Shown here: in pieces, positions 24,425 through 33,439 of the stretch
How the letters are laid out: each line of letters opens with the position of its first letter
How positions within the stretch are numbered: the first letter of the stretch is position 1
Origin: an uncultured Lachnospiraceae bacterium
GTDB taxonomy: Bacteria > Bacillota > Clostridia > Lachnospirales > Lachnospiraceae
NCBI GenBank assembly: GCA_947174505.1
Contig: CAMWJF010000025.1
Span: 1 to 58,677, forward strand
Length of the DNA: 58,677 nt
Reading direction: 5' to 3'
Translations under genes and position numbers: made by a program
The notes under the pieces: generated by a model
The model's database searches: none
Told to the model about the DNA's origin: nothing
What the model saw: the letters and a program-made list of their open reading frames with translations, nothing else

Positions 24425-25333
24425 ATGGATCAATTCAGCTATCAGATCGGAGTAGGGGAGGATGAAGAGCGGCTTGACAAGTGGTTGAGCGCTGCGGTTC
24501 CGACGCTGTCCCGTACTTATATTCAGAAGTGTATCAAGGAGGGGCAGGCGTTTGTGAACGGAAAGCCCTGTAAAGCCAATTACCGGCTGCGGGTGGACGA
24601 CGAGGTGGCTTTTCAGATTCCGGAAGCGGTGGAGCCTTCCGTGGAGGCGGAAAATATTCCGCTTTCCGTTCTCTATGAGGATGAGGACGTCCTAGTGGTG
24701 GATAAACCGAAGGGTATGGTGGTGCACCCCGCCCCCGGACATTACAGCGGCACACTGGTCAATGCGGTTTTATACCACTGCAAGGGGCAGCTTTCCGGGA
24801 TAAACGGCGTGCTGCGGCCGGGGATTGTGCATCGGATTGACCGGGATACGACGGGCTCCCTCATCGTCTGCAAAAATGACGCGGCACACAGAATGATAGC
24901 GGAGCAGCTAAAGGCGCATTCCCTGAACCGAAGTTACCGCGCCATCGTGCACGGGACGGTAGAGGAGACGGAGGGCACGGTATGCGCGCCCATCGGCAGG
25001 GACGAGAAAGACAGAAAACGGATGGCGGTCAATGAAAAAAACGGGAAAGAGGCTGTCACGCATTACAGAGTCCTTCAGCATTTCCGGGATTATACTTATA
25101 TAGAGTGCAGGCTGGAGACGGGACGTACCCACCAGATCCGGGTGCATATGACCTCCATCGGGCATCCGCTTTTGGGAGACGAGGTTTATGGGCATGGAAA
25201 GACGGCTTTTCATCTGGAAGGACAGACGTTGCATGCATACTGTCTGGGATTTATGCATCCCGTAAGCGGCGCATATATAGAGGTAAAAGCGCCGATCCCA
25301 GCGTATTTTTCGCATCTGCTCGAAGTTCTTTGA
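24425..25333 (+). CDS. rluD: RluA/RluD-family pseudouridine synthase
   Basis: This enzyme isomerises uridines in large-subunit rRNA (RluD type) after binding through an S4 domain. In 302 residues it has an N-terminal S4-like domain (RLDKWLSAAVPTLSRTYIQKCI...AFVNGK), then DEDVLVVDKPKGMVVHP. The catalytic aspartate is in HRIDRDTTGSLIVCK, and RTHQIRVHMTSIGHPLLGDEVYG follows. The exact target base cannot be told from sequence; RluD is the usual assignment for this S4-containing form next to lspA. GGAGAG lies about 9 nt before the ATG. Confidence 0.92.
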   Translation: MDQFSYQIGVGEDEERLDKWLSAAVPTLSRTYIQKCIKEGQAFVNGKPCKANYRLRVDDEVAFQIPEAVEPSVEAENIPLSVLYEDEDVLVVDKPKGMVVHPAPGHYSGTLVNAVLYHCKGQLSGINGVLRPGIVHRIDRDTTGSLIVCKNDAAHRMIAEQLKAHSLNRSYRAIVHGTVEETEGTVCAPIGRDEKDRKRMAVNEKNGKEAVTHYRVLQHFRDYTYIECRLETGRTHQIRVHMTSIGHPLLGDEVYGHGKTAFHLEGQTLHAYCLGFMHPVSGAYIEVKAPIPAYFSHLLEVL

Positions 25334-25376
25334 GTTATTATTTATAAACAAATTATGAATAAACTATTAAAATATC

Positions 25377-25405
25377 TTGAAATGGTGGCTGTAAAATGTT
25401 ACTAT
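25377..25405 (+). promoter_or_regulatory. Sigma-A promoter before the unknown gene ahead of cstA
   Basis: TTGAAA and TACTAT with a 17-bp spacer, about 30 bp before the start codon at 25440. The surrounding AT-rich stretch contrasts with the coding sequence on both sides. Confidence 0.6.
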
Positions 25406-25439
25406 CTAAGATATGGATTTTGTTAAAATCTGAGGGATT

Positions 25440-25952
25440 ATGAAATATACGAGACAAAACATCATAGATATTTTATTAAAGAGCTATGTGGCTTATTACA
25501 ACATAACGGATTTCGGGACCAGGCGGGCGCCTCTACGGGCGCTGTGCGAGTATTATGAGCACGCCGAGAAGTATATGGTTTCCAGAAAGGTATCGCTCTG
25601 GGCGGCGGACAGCGAGGAGTTTATCTATCTTTTTGATGTGCCGCATCTCACGTTGGAGGCTTTTGAGAACTGCAAAAAAACGGCATATGAGGATGGCATG
25701 GATCAGCTTCACATCGGCCCGGGCCATATGTACTCCTATATCACCCCCATCATTGTCTGTGACACCTGTGATGAGGCTGCCGTAAAGGCATTAAAAAAGT
25801 GTCACATATACAAAAGTTTTCATTTTTCGCTTCACGGCTGGATGGACTTTCATGCGGCGGCGGTCATTGGGGATAGTGACCGGATTGAAAGCAACCGTGC
25901 CGGACGAACGACAGCGAAAATTTTGAAAAAAGTGTTGTATTCCAAAAAATAA
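25440..25952 (+). CDS. Conserved-type protein of unknown function ahead of cstA
   Basis: The 170-residue soluble protein has no membrane segment or signal. It begins MKYTRQNIIDILLKSYVAYY and contains a histidine-rich middle (LHIGPGHMYSYITPIIVCD) and CHIYKSFHFSLHGWMDFHAAAV near the end, plus several cysteines (CDTC). I do not recognise a family. It has its own promoter and Shine-Dalgarno sequence and is 20 bp upstream of cstA, so the two are very probably co-transcribed. A role linked to the transporter is possible but only inferred from position. Confidence 0.75.
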   Translation: MKYTRQNIIDILLKSYVAYYNITDFGTRRAPLRALCEYYEHAEKYMVSRKVSLWAADSEEFIYLFDVPHLTLEAFENCKKTAYEDGMDQLHIGPGHMYSYITPIIVCDTCDEAAVKALKKCHIYKSFHFSLHGWMDFHAAAVIGDSDRIESNRAGRTTAKILKKVLYSKK

Positions 25953-25972
25953 GAGAGAAAGGGAGAGTTTGT

Positions 25973-27688
25973 ATGAATTCATTATTACTGTTAATCATCT
26001 GTATTGCAATTCTTATCCTCGGCTACATATTCTACGGCGGATGGCTTTGCAGGCAATGGGGTGTGGGCGACAGTAGGAAACCGACACCCGCACATGAGAT
26101 GGAAGACGGTGTGGACTATGTTCCGGCTAAGGCGCCTGTGCTGATGGGCCACCACTTTTCATCCATTGCTGGAGCAGGCCCGATCACCGGCCCGATCGGC
26201 GCAGCTATGTTCGGCTGGGTTCCCGTTGTGCTCTGGATTCTGGTTGGCGGCATTTTCTTCGGCGGCGTGCATGACTTTGGTGCGCTCTTTGCATCCATCC
26301 GTCATAAAGGACAGTCCATCGGTGAGATCATCTCCACCAACATGAGCAAGAGGGCGAAGATGCTGTTTACCATTTTTGCTTATCTGACCCTGATCCTTGT
26401 GGTTGCGGCATTTGCTTCCATCGTGGCTACTACCTTTGGCGCGGTGGTGGATGACGCGGGTGCAATTGACAGGGCAGCGTCCGCGACCAATGCATCTGTC
26501 GCTATGGTATCCCTGCTGTTTATCGTGATTGCTATCGTTTTCGGTTTCATGGTGTATCGCCGCAATGCTTCCATGGCTGTTTCCACGATCCTTGGTGTGG
26601 TTGCCATCGCACTCTGTATGGCAGTCGGCATGAACTTCCATCCGATTTACCTGACCACAAATACCTGGATGATCATTGTGGGTATCTATATCGCTATCGC
26701 TTCCGTGACGCCGGTATGGATTCTGTTACAGCCCCGTGATTACTTAAGCTCCTTCCTGCTTTACGCGATGTTAGCGGTCGCTCTGGTGGGTGTGGTAATT
26801 TCCCATGCGGGAATGGGCGGTGCAGACGGCCTTGCCGCTTTCAATGGCTTTGCGGTTGACAACGGCAACGGCATGCAGTATCTGTTCCCCGTGCTCTTTA
26901 CTACAGTTGCGTGCGGCGCGATTTCCGGTTTCCACTCGCTGGTATCTTCGGGAACCACCTCCAAGCAGCTTGACAAAGAGACAGATGCGAAGCCGATCGC
27001 TTACGGCGGTATGCTCTTAGAGTGTGTGCTGGCTGTTATCACGGTATGCGCAATCAACTTCGCATACAAGAACGGGATCACTGCAGGCGCAACGGCAATT
27101 TTTGCGGGCGGTATTTCCCAGATGTATGGCGGTATCGCATCGGAAGGCGTGGTTGCAGTCCTGAATACGCTGCTGGTACTTACTTACTCCGCATTCTGCC
27201 TGACCTCCCTGGATACGGCGACCCGTCTGGCCCGTTTCATGTTCCAGGAGTTCTTCCTTGAGCCAGGTCAGACCGTGGACGATATCAAGGACGGCTGGAA
27301 GAAGACATTTGTGAATCCCTACGTGGCAACCATTATCACCGTTATTCTCGGCGTTGCGCTCGGTATGACAGGTTACTCCAAAATCTGGGGGCTGTTCGGC
27401 GCGGCAAACCAGCTCCTGGCAGGCATCGGTCTGCTGGCTGTTGCTACATGGCTTGGCAATGTAGGCAAGAATAATAAGATGTTCCTGCTTCCGATGGGCT
27501 TCATGATCATCGTTACCATCTGCTCCCTGTGCGTAACCGTCAAGAACCAGCTCGGTATTATTTCCGCGGGCGGTGCAGACTGGGGTCCTTATGCACAGGC
27601 TATTCTGGCGGTTATTCTGATTATCCTTGCAATTGTACTGGTAATTGAGGGTATTCAGACCTTATCCAAACAGAAAAAGGCAGCGTAA
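25973..27688 (+). CDS. cstA: Carbon starvation protein CstA family transporter
   Basis: CstA-family permeases take up pyruvate or peptides in carbon-limited cells. The 571-residue protein has about 15 membrane segments and the family signature ...HHFSSIAGAGPITGPIG followed by FGGVHDFGALFASIRHKG. The C-terminal half has SLDTATRLARFMFQE. The start is preceded by GAAAGGGAGAG. It is the second gene of a two-gene unit that ends in a strong terminator at 27730. Confidence 0.95.
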   Translation: MNSLLLLIICIAILILGYIFYGGWLCRQWGVGDSRKPTPAHEMEDGVDYVPAKAPVLMGHHFSSIAGAGPITGPIGAAMFGWVPVVLWILVGGIFFGGVHDFGALFASIRHKGQSIGEIISTNMSKRAKMLFTIFAYLTLILVVAAFASIVATTFGAVVDDAGAIDRAASATNASVAMVSLLFIVIAIVFGFMVYRRNASMAVSTILGVVAIALCMAVGMNFHPIYLTTNTWMIIVGIYIAIASVTPVWILLQPRDYLSSFLLYAMLAVALVGVVISHAGMGGADGLAAFNGFAVDNGNGMQYLFPVLFTTVACGAISGFHSLVSSGTTSKQLDKETDAKPIAYGGMLLECVLAVITVCAINFAYKNGITAGATAIFAGGISQMYGGIASEGVVAVLNTLLVLTYSAFCLTSLDTATRLARFMFQEFFLEPGQTVDDIKDGWKKTFVNPYVATIITVILGVALGMTGYSKIWGLFGAANQLLAGIGLLAVATWLGNVGKNNKMFLLPMGFMIIVTICSLCVTVKNQLGIISAGGADWGPYAQAILAVILIILAIVLVIEGIQTLSKQKKAA

Positions 27689-27729
27689 GGCATTAAAATA
27701 TCATTTTCGGTGAAAATAAGAATTTATGG

Positions 27730-27757
27730 AGAGGGCAGAGTTTCTGCCCTCTTTCTG
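27730..27757 (+). terminator. Rho-independent terminator after cstA
   Basis: AGAGGGCAGA-GTT-TCTGCCCTCT is a perfect 10-bp stem followed by TTCT, 41 bp after the cstA stop. Confidence 0.88.
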
Positions 27758-27857
27758 CGCGAGTCTGCTTATCGCACAAAAGCAGGCAGAGTCAGGAAAC
27801 ATCGGAGTATGTGCCATGTCTGCTTGGTCAAATTCACCGTTTTGGTATGCCTTTTAC

Positions 27858-27886
27858 TTGACTTTATTGTGCAAAATATATATAAT
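27858..27886 (+). promoter_or_regulatory. Sigma-A promoter before the cytidylate-kinase-like gene
   Basis: TTGACT and TATAAT with a 17-bp spacer, 85 bp before the start codon. Close to consensus and isolated from the cstA unit by the terminator. Confidence 0.8.
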
Positions 27887-27971
27887 AGTAGTATCAAAAA
27901 CATTTCATGTTTCAGCACATATGAGGGGAAGCGGATAGCAGGGGATGTAAGGAAAGAAAGGGGATGCATAT

Positions 27972-28598
27972 ATGAATACGATTATCACGATAGGACGTCA
28001 ATTCGGCTCCGGGGGCCGCGAGATCGGCAAGAAGGTAGCGGAGCATTTCGGGATTAAATTTTATGATAAGGATCTGCTGACGAGGGCAGCGAAGGAGAGT
28101 GGTTTCTGTGAGGAGATGATTCAGAGCCACGATGAGCGTCCCACCAATTCTTTTCTCTATAATCTGGTGATGGATACCTATTCCTTTGGCTATAATTCTT
28201 CCTCCTTTGTGGATATGCCTATCAGCCACAAGGTGTTTCTGGCGCAGTTTGATACGATTAAGAAGATTGCCGGCGAGGGTCCCTGTGTGATTGTGGGACG
28301 CTGCGCGGACTATGCGCTGCATGACTATCAGAACTGCCTTCATGTTTTTATCCACGGGGAAGAAAAGTGTAAGGTGAAACGGATCATGGAGCGTTTCGAG
28401 GATATCAACACGGAGCAGAAAGCGCTCGACATGATGAATAAGAAGGATAAGCAGAGGCAGAGCTACTATAATTACTATTCCTCCAAGAAGTGGGGACGTG
28501 TGGACAGCTATGATCTTTCCGTAAACAGCAGTATTCTTGGCATTGACGGGACGGTGAAGCTGATTACGCAGTTTGTGGAGGATTTCGAGACACGATAA
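27972..28598 (+). CDS. Cytidylate kinase-like family protein
   Basis: The 208-residue protein starts with a glycine-rich P-loop IGRQFGSGGREIGKKVAEHFG, as in the cytidylate kinase-like (Cmk2) family that is widespread in gut Clostridia. It has FYDKDLLTRAAKESG and later IVGRCADYAL and VNSSILGIDGTVKLI. Canonical Cmk has a different P-loop and NMP-binding insert, so the true substrate is uncertain. AAAGGGG precedes the ATG. Single-gene unit between its own promoter and a terminator. Confidence 0.85.
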   Translation: MNTIITIGRQFGSGGREIGKKVAEHFGIKFYDKDLLTRAAKESGFCEEMIQSHDERPTNSFLYNLVMDTYSFGYNSSSFVDMPISHKVFLAQFDTIKKIAGEGPCVIVGRCADYALHDYQNCLHVFIHGEEKCKVKRIMERFEDINTEQKALDMMNKKDKQRQSYYNYYSSKKWGRVDSYDLSVNSSILGIDGTVKLITQFVEDFETR

Positions 28599-28612
28599 TT
28601 AGACAACAAATT

Positions 28613-28644
28613 GGGGAGCGGTGTTCAAATCCGCTCCCTGTTTT
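28613..28644 (+). terminator. Terminator between convergent genes (kinase-like / small membrane protein)
   Basis: GGGGAGCGG pairs with CCGCTCCC around a 9-nt loop, followed by TGTTTTC. On the minus strand the trailing sequence is weaker (AATTTG), so it may also help end the opposing unit. Confidence 0.8.
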
Positions 28645-28677
28645 CATTCTAAAGGAAATTGCCACAGCGACGATTTT

Positions 28678-28911
28678 TCATTCACCCCGTTCCCGGTAGT
28701 CCTCTGTGCTGTTATATTTTGTGACATATGTCTGGTAACCGCTGTGCCTGTCGCGCAGTTCTCTGCGGGTCTTGATGCGGTCGTAGGATGCATGAAAATC
28801 CCTGACAGAATTTAATTCCGCAGAATGTTTCTTCCGCTTCTTTGTCGTGTGGCGCATATATAAAAAGATAAGAACCGAAATCAGGAGTGTAAAGAGAATG
28901 ACACTGAACAT
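28678..28911 (-). CDS. Small single-pass membrane protein, unknown function
   Basis: The 77-residue protein has one N-terminal membrane helix (MFSVILFTLLISVLIFLYMRH) followed by a highly charged K/R/E/D tail with several tyrosines. No family recognised. GAGGG lies directly after the stop of the upstream permease gene, 5 nt before the ATG, so the two genes are transcribed together. Confidence 0.65.
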   Translation of the reverse strand: MFSVILFTLLISVLIFLYMRHTTKKRKKHSAELNSVRDFHASYDRIKTRRELRDRHSGYQTYVTKYNSTEDYRERGE

Positions 28912-28920
28912 TTTTCCCTC

Positions 28921-30246
28921 CTAGCTTTTCTTGGAACCGCCGTCTTTGTCGTCCAGCTTAGGGCTGGCGGTTTTGGTTTTGCCTGATGATTTTTTCTTGA
29001 CAGGCGGCACATATTCCGTAAAGGCCATGGATTCCTCAATCCGGCCGACTGTCATATAGGGGCCGAGATCTGTCGGCAGGCTTTTCTTCTTCAGAACCCT
29101 GTTGACAAGGGACTTAACACCGGCATAGAATACCGCAAAGATGGGCACGCCCACAATCATGCCAAGGACGCCGAAGAGGCCGCCGAAAATGGTGATCGAG
29201 AAGATAACCCAAAAGCCTGAAAGCCCGGTGGAGTCACCGAGAATCTTCGGACCGAGGATATTGCCGTCAAACTGCTGTATAAAGATAATCAGAATACCGA
29301 AGTAAAGCGCCTGCTTGGGATCCACCATCAGTACAAGGAGGGCGCTGGGAATGCCGCCAATCCATGGACCGAAGAAGGGGATAATATTAGTTACGCCGAT
29401 AATCACGCTTACCAGAATAGAGTAAGGCGTGCCGATAATGCTCGTACAGAAAAAGCAGATAATGCCTATGATAATGGAGTCTACAATTTTGCCGCCGATG
29501 AAGCCGATAAAGGTGCTGTGGATAAAGCGGAAGTTCGAAACGATCTCATTACCTGCCTCGCGGTCGAAAACGGCATAGACGATCTTTTTCGCCTGTCCGG
29601 CAAACTTCTCCTTGCTCCCCAGCAGATAGACGGAGATAATAAACCCGATGACAAGATTCCAAAGCGCCTTAAATACACCGATCACGCTCAGGGACACCGT
29701 CTTTAAGACCTCGTTGATATGGGGCAGAAGATTGGTGTTTACATATTCCATCATCTTCGCAGAATACTGGCTGATCAGTGCGTCCACGGTGGTCTCTAGG
29801 TCCGGGTTATCTTTCAGCATAAGGAGCGCCCAGTTTGAGAGGTTATTGACGTAAATGGGAAACTGGAAAATAATGCTCTGTATGCTGCGTACCACTTCCG
29901 GCAGGATCAGCGCAAAGAGCTCGTATAATACCAGAAGAACCACCACCAGCGTAGCCAGAATGGAGCATGCGCGCATGCGCTTTTTTACCTTCGGCGTTAT
30001 TTCAATGCCGGCTTTCCTGTAGAGCGGCTTAATCAGCTTTTTCTCAATGGCATTTAAAATAGGCGTAAACAGATACGCCAGTACAAAGCCGTCGATGATC
30101 GGCATGGCGATGGTGACGAATTTGTCGAGTCCGCCCATGAAATTGGAGCGGTGGAAGAGGATATAGTAGAAGAGAATCGCTCCCGCCAGAGCCAGAAACC
30201 CTGTGATCCCCCAGTATAAGTATTTTTTGTCAAATTTGAATTTCAT
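28921..30246 (-). CDS. AI-2E family transporter (YdiK/TqsA-like permease)
   Basis: The 441-residue protein has about eight membrane segments in the AI-2E/UPF0118 pattern: an N-terminal helix pair, a long central region, then GFIGGKIVDSIIIGIICFF, GVTNIIPFFGPWIGGIPSALL and the C-terminal LGMIVGVPIFAVFYAG. The family includes autoinducer-2 exporters and sodium/proton antiporters, so the substrate cannot be named. The C-terminal tail is lysine- and serine-rich. Promoter TTGTGT-17-TATAAT lies upstream at 30307-30335. Confidence 0.88.
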   Translation of the reverse strand: MKFKFDKKYLYWGITGFLALAGAILFYYILFHRSNFMGGLDKFVTIAMPIIDGFVLAYLFTPILNAIEKKLIKPLYRKAGIEITPKVKKRMRACSILATLVVVLLVLYELFALILPEVVRSIQSIIFQFPIYVNNLSNWALLMLKDNPDLETTVDALISQYSAKMMEYVNTNLLPHINEVLKTVSLSVIGVFKALWNLVIGFIISVYLLGSKEKFAGQAKKIVYAVFDREAGNEIVSNFRFIHSTFIGFIGGKIVDSIIIGIICFFCTSIIGTPYSILVSVIIGVTNIIPFFGPWIGGIPSALLVLMVDPKQALYFGILIIFIQQFDGNILGPKILGDSTGLSGFWVIFSITIFGGLFGVLGMIVGVPIFAVFYAGVKSLVNRVLKKKSLPTDLGPYMTVGRIEESMAFTEYVPPVKKKSSGKTKTASPKLDDKDGGSKKS

Positions 30247-30306
30247 TTATGAAACCTTTCTGTATCAAAATAATAAGGATAAATATGGATCCATTCATTT
30301 TTCTTT

Positions 30307-30335
30307 ATTATAACAATTCAGAGGTGGGTACACAA
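30307..30335 (-). promoter_or_regulatory. Sigma-A promoter of the AI-2E permease gene
   Basis: TTGTGT and TATAAT, 17 bp apart, about 60 bp before the start codon. The -35 lies inside GTGGGTACACAAT, which is also part of the terminal repeat of the mobile element at 51.7-52.2 kb. Confidence 0.65.
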
Positions 30336-30439
30336 TACCAAAAAAATAGTGCGAAAAGAGGAAATATTATGTATACTATATGATAGAAAGCGCGCAAGCG
30401 CGAAATTACAGATAATAGAAGCGCCAAAGGAATATGACC

Positions 30440-31159
30440 ATGAATTTACAGCAGGTATTGAGCCTTACGAGAAAGGCTGTGGATGATTATCAGATGATTG
30501 AGACGGGAGACCATATTGCTGTCGGCATTTCCGGCGGTAAGGACAGCCTGACCCTGCTTTACGCCCTGCAGGGATTACGGCGGTTTTATCCGGCAGCCTT
30601 TGAACTTTGCGCGGTGACGGTGGATCTTGGCTTCGGGAACCTGGATCTTTCAGGCATTGAGCAGCTCTGCCGTGAACTGGATGTGGCGTATCATATTATA
30701 AAAACTGATATTGGTAAAATCATTTTTGAGGACAGAAAGGAATCCAATCCCTGTTCCCTGTGCGCGAAGATGCGGAAGGGCGCGTTAAATGACGCCATGA
30801 AAGCTTTAGGCTGCAATAAGGTAGCCTATGCGCATCACAAGGATGATGTGGTGGAAACCATGATGATGTCACTGATCTACGAGGGGCGGTTTCATACGTT
30901 CCGCCCGGTGACGTATCTTGACCGCACAGAGATTACCGTGATCCGGCCTCTTATTTATATGAATGAGGCGGACGTCATTGGTTTCGTTCGAAAGAATAAG
31001 GTGCCTGTGGTCAAAAGTCCCTGTCCGGCAGACGGTCATACCAAGCGGGAAACCGTAAAAAACCTTGTACAGCAGATCAATCTGGAGGCGCCGGGCGTGA
31101 AAGAACGCATGTTTACAGCCATTTTAAGTGGAAAAATTGACGGCTGGGAGAAGCCATGA
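30440..31159 (+). CDS. ttcA: TtcA-like tRNA thiolation enzyme (PP-loop ATPase)
   Basis: This belongs to the TtcA/TtuA branch of PP-loop ATPases, which thiolate tRNA (TtcA: 2-thiocytidine 32). The 239-residue protein has the PP-loop SGGKDS, the NPCSLCAKMR cysteine pair expected to hold an iron-sulfur cluster, and HHKDDVVETMM. A third cysteine lies in KSPCPADG. The short length fits the Firmicute TtcA-like group. ATG at 30440 is 9 nt after AAAGGA; the ATG at 30434 is too close to that site. Confidence 0.88.
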   Translation: MNLQQVLSLTRKAVDDYQMIETGDHIAVGISGGKDSLTLLYALQGLRRFYPAAFELCAVTVDLGFGNLDLSGIEQLCRELDVAYHIIKTDIGKIIFEDRKESNPCSLCAKMRKGALNDAMKALGCNKVAYAHHKDDVVETMMMSLIYEGRFHTFRPVTYLDRTEITVIRPLIYMNEADVIGFVRKNKVPVVKSPCPADGHTKRETVKNLVQQINLEAPGVKERMFTAILSGKIDGWEKP

Positions 31160-31275
31160 AATCCGGCAGAACGAAATGACAAAGCGGTATTTTATCATTT
31201 GTGAGAGATTCGTAAATTATGTGGAAAAATGCAGAAATGAACATTGGTTCGATTTTGCGAAAATGAGGTGAGAAT

Positions 31276-32346
31276 ATGGCGGGAAAAAACCGGACCTATC
31301 ATGAAAAGAGGGAAACCGACTATATACTGCAGCTTCGCGGGCTGCTGGCGGATCTGCCGCCTTATGCGAGGGATTATTTCCGCGCGCTGGAACAGAAATC
31401 CAGCGCCAAGACAAGGATATCCTATGCCTATGACCTACAGGTTTTCCTGCGGTTCCTGATTGAGAAAAATCCGGCTTTGAAGGATAAAACCATGAAAGAA
31501 ATTGCGCTGAAGGATCTGGACTGCCTGACCAGCATAGACATTGAGGAATATCAGGAGTACCTGAAATATTATGAGTCCGAAAACGGGGAACAGAAAAACG
31601 GGGCCAGCAGCATTGCGCGGAAAATGTCGTCCCTGCGGAGCTTTTTAGATTATTATTATAAGAAGGAACTGCTCACAAGGAATGTGGCGATGCAGGTGGA
31701 CATGCCCAAACTCCATGAAAAGGCCATTATCCATCTGGAGCCGGACGAGGTGGCCATTTTTCTGGATAGTCTGGAAACCTATGAAAAGGAGCTGACGGGT
31801 AAGAAAAAGGATTTTTTCTTAAAGACTAAGGTGCGGGATATCGCCATCGTCACCCTGTTTCTGGGCACCGGCATCCGGGTTTCGGAGTGTGTGGGACTGG
31901 ATATAAACGATGTAAATTTCAGGGAAAACAGCATCCGTATTATCCGCAAAGGCGGCAACGAGGCGGTGCTTTATTTCGGGGAAGAGGTGGAAAAAGCGCT
32001 GCTGGATTATATTGAGGGGCCCCGGGCTGTCATAGCCGCGCAGGCGCTTCCCGGGGAGGAAAACGCGCTCTTTTTCTCTTTACAGAAGAAACGGATCAGC
32101 GTGCACGCGGTGGAGAATCTGGTGGAAAAGTATGCGAGAGAGTTCGTACCCCAGAAAAAGATCACGCCCCACAAACTGCGGTCCACTTTCGGTACGTCCC
32201 TTTATCAGGAAACCGAGGATATCTATCTGGTGGCGGACGTGCTGGGACACTCGGATGTGGGGACGACAAGAAAGCATTATGCGGCGATCAAGGACCAGAA
32301 CCGCCGGAAGGCGGCGCAGACGATCAGGTTGCGTGAAAATGGATAA
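31276..32346 (+). CDS. Tyrosine recombinase, XerC/XerD-like
   Basis: The 356-residue integrase-family protein has an N-terminal SAM-like core-binding domain (about 40-155; SYAYDLQVFLRFLIEKN) and a catalytic domain. It carries the first arginine in FLGTGIRVSECVGLD, then HKLRSTFGT, LGHSDVGTTRKHYA and the terminal tyrosine in that last motif. This is the chromosomal Xer pattern without extra arm-binding domain, but no integrated element is evident around it. AGGTGA precedes the ATG. It marks the left edge of the accessory stretch. Confidence 0.9.
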   Translation: MAGKNRTYHEKRETDYILQLRGLLADLPPYARDYFRALEQKSSAKTRISYAYDLQVFLRFLIEKNPALKDKTMKEIALKDLDCLTSIDIEEYQEYLKYYESENGEQKNGASSIARKMSSLRSFLDYYYKKELLTRNVAMQVDMPKLHEKAIIHLEPDEVAIFLDSLETYEKELTGKKKDFFLKTKVRDIAIVTLFLGTGIRVSECVGLDINDVNFRENSIRIIRKGGNEAVLYFGEEVEKALLDYIEGPRAVIAAQALPGEENALFFSLQKKRISVHAVENLVEKYAREFVPQKKITPHKLRSTFGTSLYQETEDIYLVADVLGHSDVGTTRKHYAAIKDQNRRKAAQTIRLRENG

Positions 32347-32386
32347 GGTTTTCGGGAAAAAGAATCAAAGACTGTACGAACCTGTT

Positions 32387-32422
32387 CAACTATGAAATAA
32401 ATGTGTATTTGTTTCATAGTTG
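32387..32422. terminator. Stem-loop between convergent recombinase and Fic genes
   Basis: CAACTATGAAA and TTTCATAGTTG are perfect 11-bp arms 14 nt apart. AT-rich, with no strong U-tract on either side, so termination is plausible but not certain. The remaining bases to 32506 hold nothing I can identify. Confidence 0.5.
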
Positions 32423-32506
32423 GTTATTGCACTGTTTCTCTTCATATTCTATATTAATCATTGGTAACAGATATTGAAGTAATGGTATTGTTTATACTAT
32501 CTTCCT

Positions 32507-33403
32507 TTAATCATTGTATTCTAATCCAAAGTAATTCATATATTCTTTAAATCTGTCTTGGGCGGTCAGACAGGTATCCATTAAATATCCAGGTTCATTT
32601 TTCCATTCATTTAGTCCCCGGTAATAAAATTCCTTAATGTCATCGTATATGATAAACGGAGTAATCCCATTTCGCAGACATTCTTTGAACATAATCAGCC
32701 TGCCAATGCGTCCGTTTCCATCCTGAAAAGGATGTATCTTTTCAAATTCATAGTGAAATGCTACGATTTCCTGCAATGTTTTTGAACGATTCTGATTGTA
32801 TGTTTTTAGTAAATTTTTTATTTCTTTAGGAACATCAGCGGGCTTTGTAGTTGGTTTTCCTCCCACCTCATTTTCAAAGCGTTTATAGCCGCCAACCGTA
32901 AACCATGCTTTTCTGCTGTCAGAAGTCCCTGTTTTTAATATGATATGAAGCTGTCTGATCAAGGATTCATTTAAACGATAGTTGGCGGATTCTATCACCT
33001 GATCAATACATTTAAAGTGATTTGACGTCTCAACAATATCATCTATATTTATCGCTTCATCTTGTATGCCAATTGTGTTCGTTTCAAAAATATACCTTGT
33101 CTGGTCATGCGTAAGCCTACTGCCTTCCATATGATTGGAATTGTATGTCAGTTCAATTTGCACCTTATGATAGATACCGCCGGGAATCTGGGACTCTTTT
33201 TCAAATTTTAATCTGGTTAATAAGTTTTTTGATACCTTTCCTGCTCGTTGCTTTCTTGCAGGCTTTGCCGCATCAACCGGAATTTTCCATGTTTTACCGT
33301 CAAGTACCGCTCCCTGAATTTTACCTTCAGCACAATAATTTCGTACACTTCTCTCAGATACATTCCATTTTTCAGCGGCCATATGGACATTCATATATTG
33401 CAT
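32507..33403 (-). CDS. Fic-domain AMPylator with N-terminal helix-turn-helix
   Basis: Fic enzymes usually transfer AMP to hydroxyl side chains of target proteins. In 298 residues it has an N-terminal DNA-binding-like domain (MAAEKWNVSERSVRNYCAEG then GKTWKIP, residues 7-43), a linker and a Fic core with the full motif HPFQDGNGRIGR (H224 to R235). An inhibitory motif SNHMEG (S89, E93, G94) lies before the core, as in class II Fic proteins that keep themselves inactive, so no separate antitoxin gene is needed. The coding region is clearly more AT-rich than its neighbours. Start ATG with AAGG about 9 nt upstream. Confidence 0.92.
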   Translation of the reverse strand: MQYMNVHMAAEKWNVSERSVRNYCAEGKIQGAVLDGKTWKIPVDAAKPARKQRAGKVSKNLLTRLKFEKESQIPGGIYHKVQIELTYNSNHMEGSRLTHDQTRYIFETNTIGIQDEAINIDDIVETSNHFKCIDQVIESANYRLNESLIRQLHIILKTGTSDSRKAWFTVGGYKRFENEVGGKPTTKPADVPKEIKNLLKTYNQNRSKTLQEIVAFHYEFEKIHPFQDGNGRIGRLIMFKECLRNGITPFIIYDDIKEFYYRGLNEWKNEPGYLMDTCLTAQDRFKEYMNYFGLEYND

Positions 33404-33439
33404 AAGTATTTGACCTTTCGTAAAAGTTTTATCGAAATT

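Noticed and set aside
27758..27857. Short plus-strand frame between cstA and the kinase-like gene
   Set aside because: It starts inside the cstA terminator and runs across the next promoter; no ribosome-binding site.
32507..33403. Fic toxin paired with a separate antitoxin gene
   Set aside because: No small gene adjoins fic; the inhibitory motif SNHMEG is within the Fic protein itself, as in self-inhibited Fic proteins.
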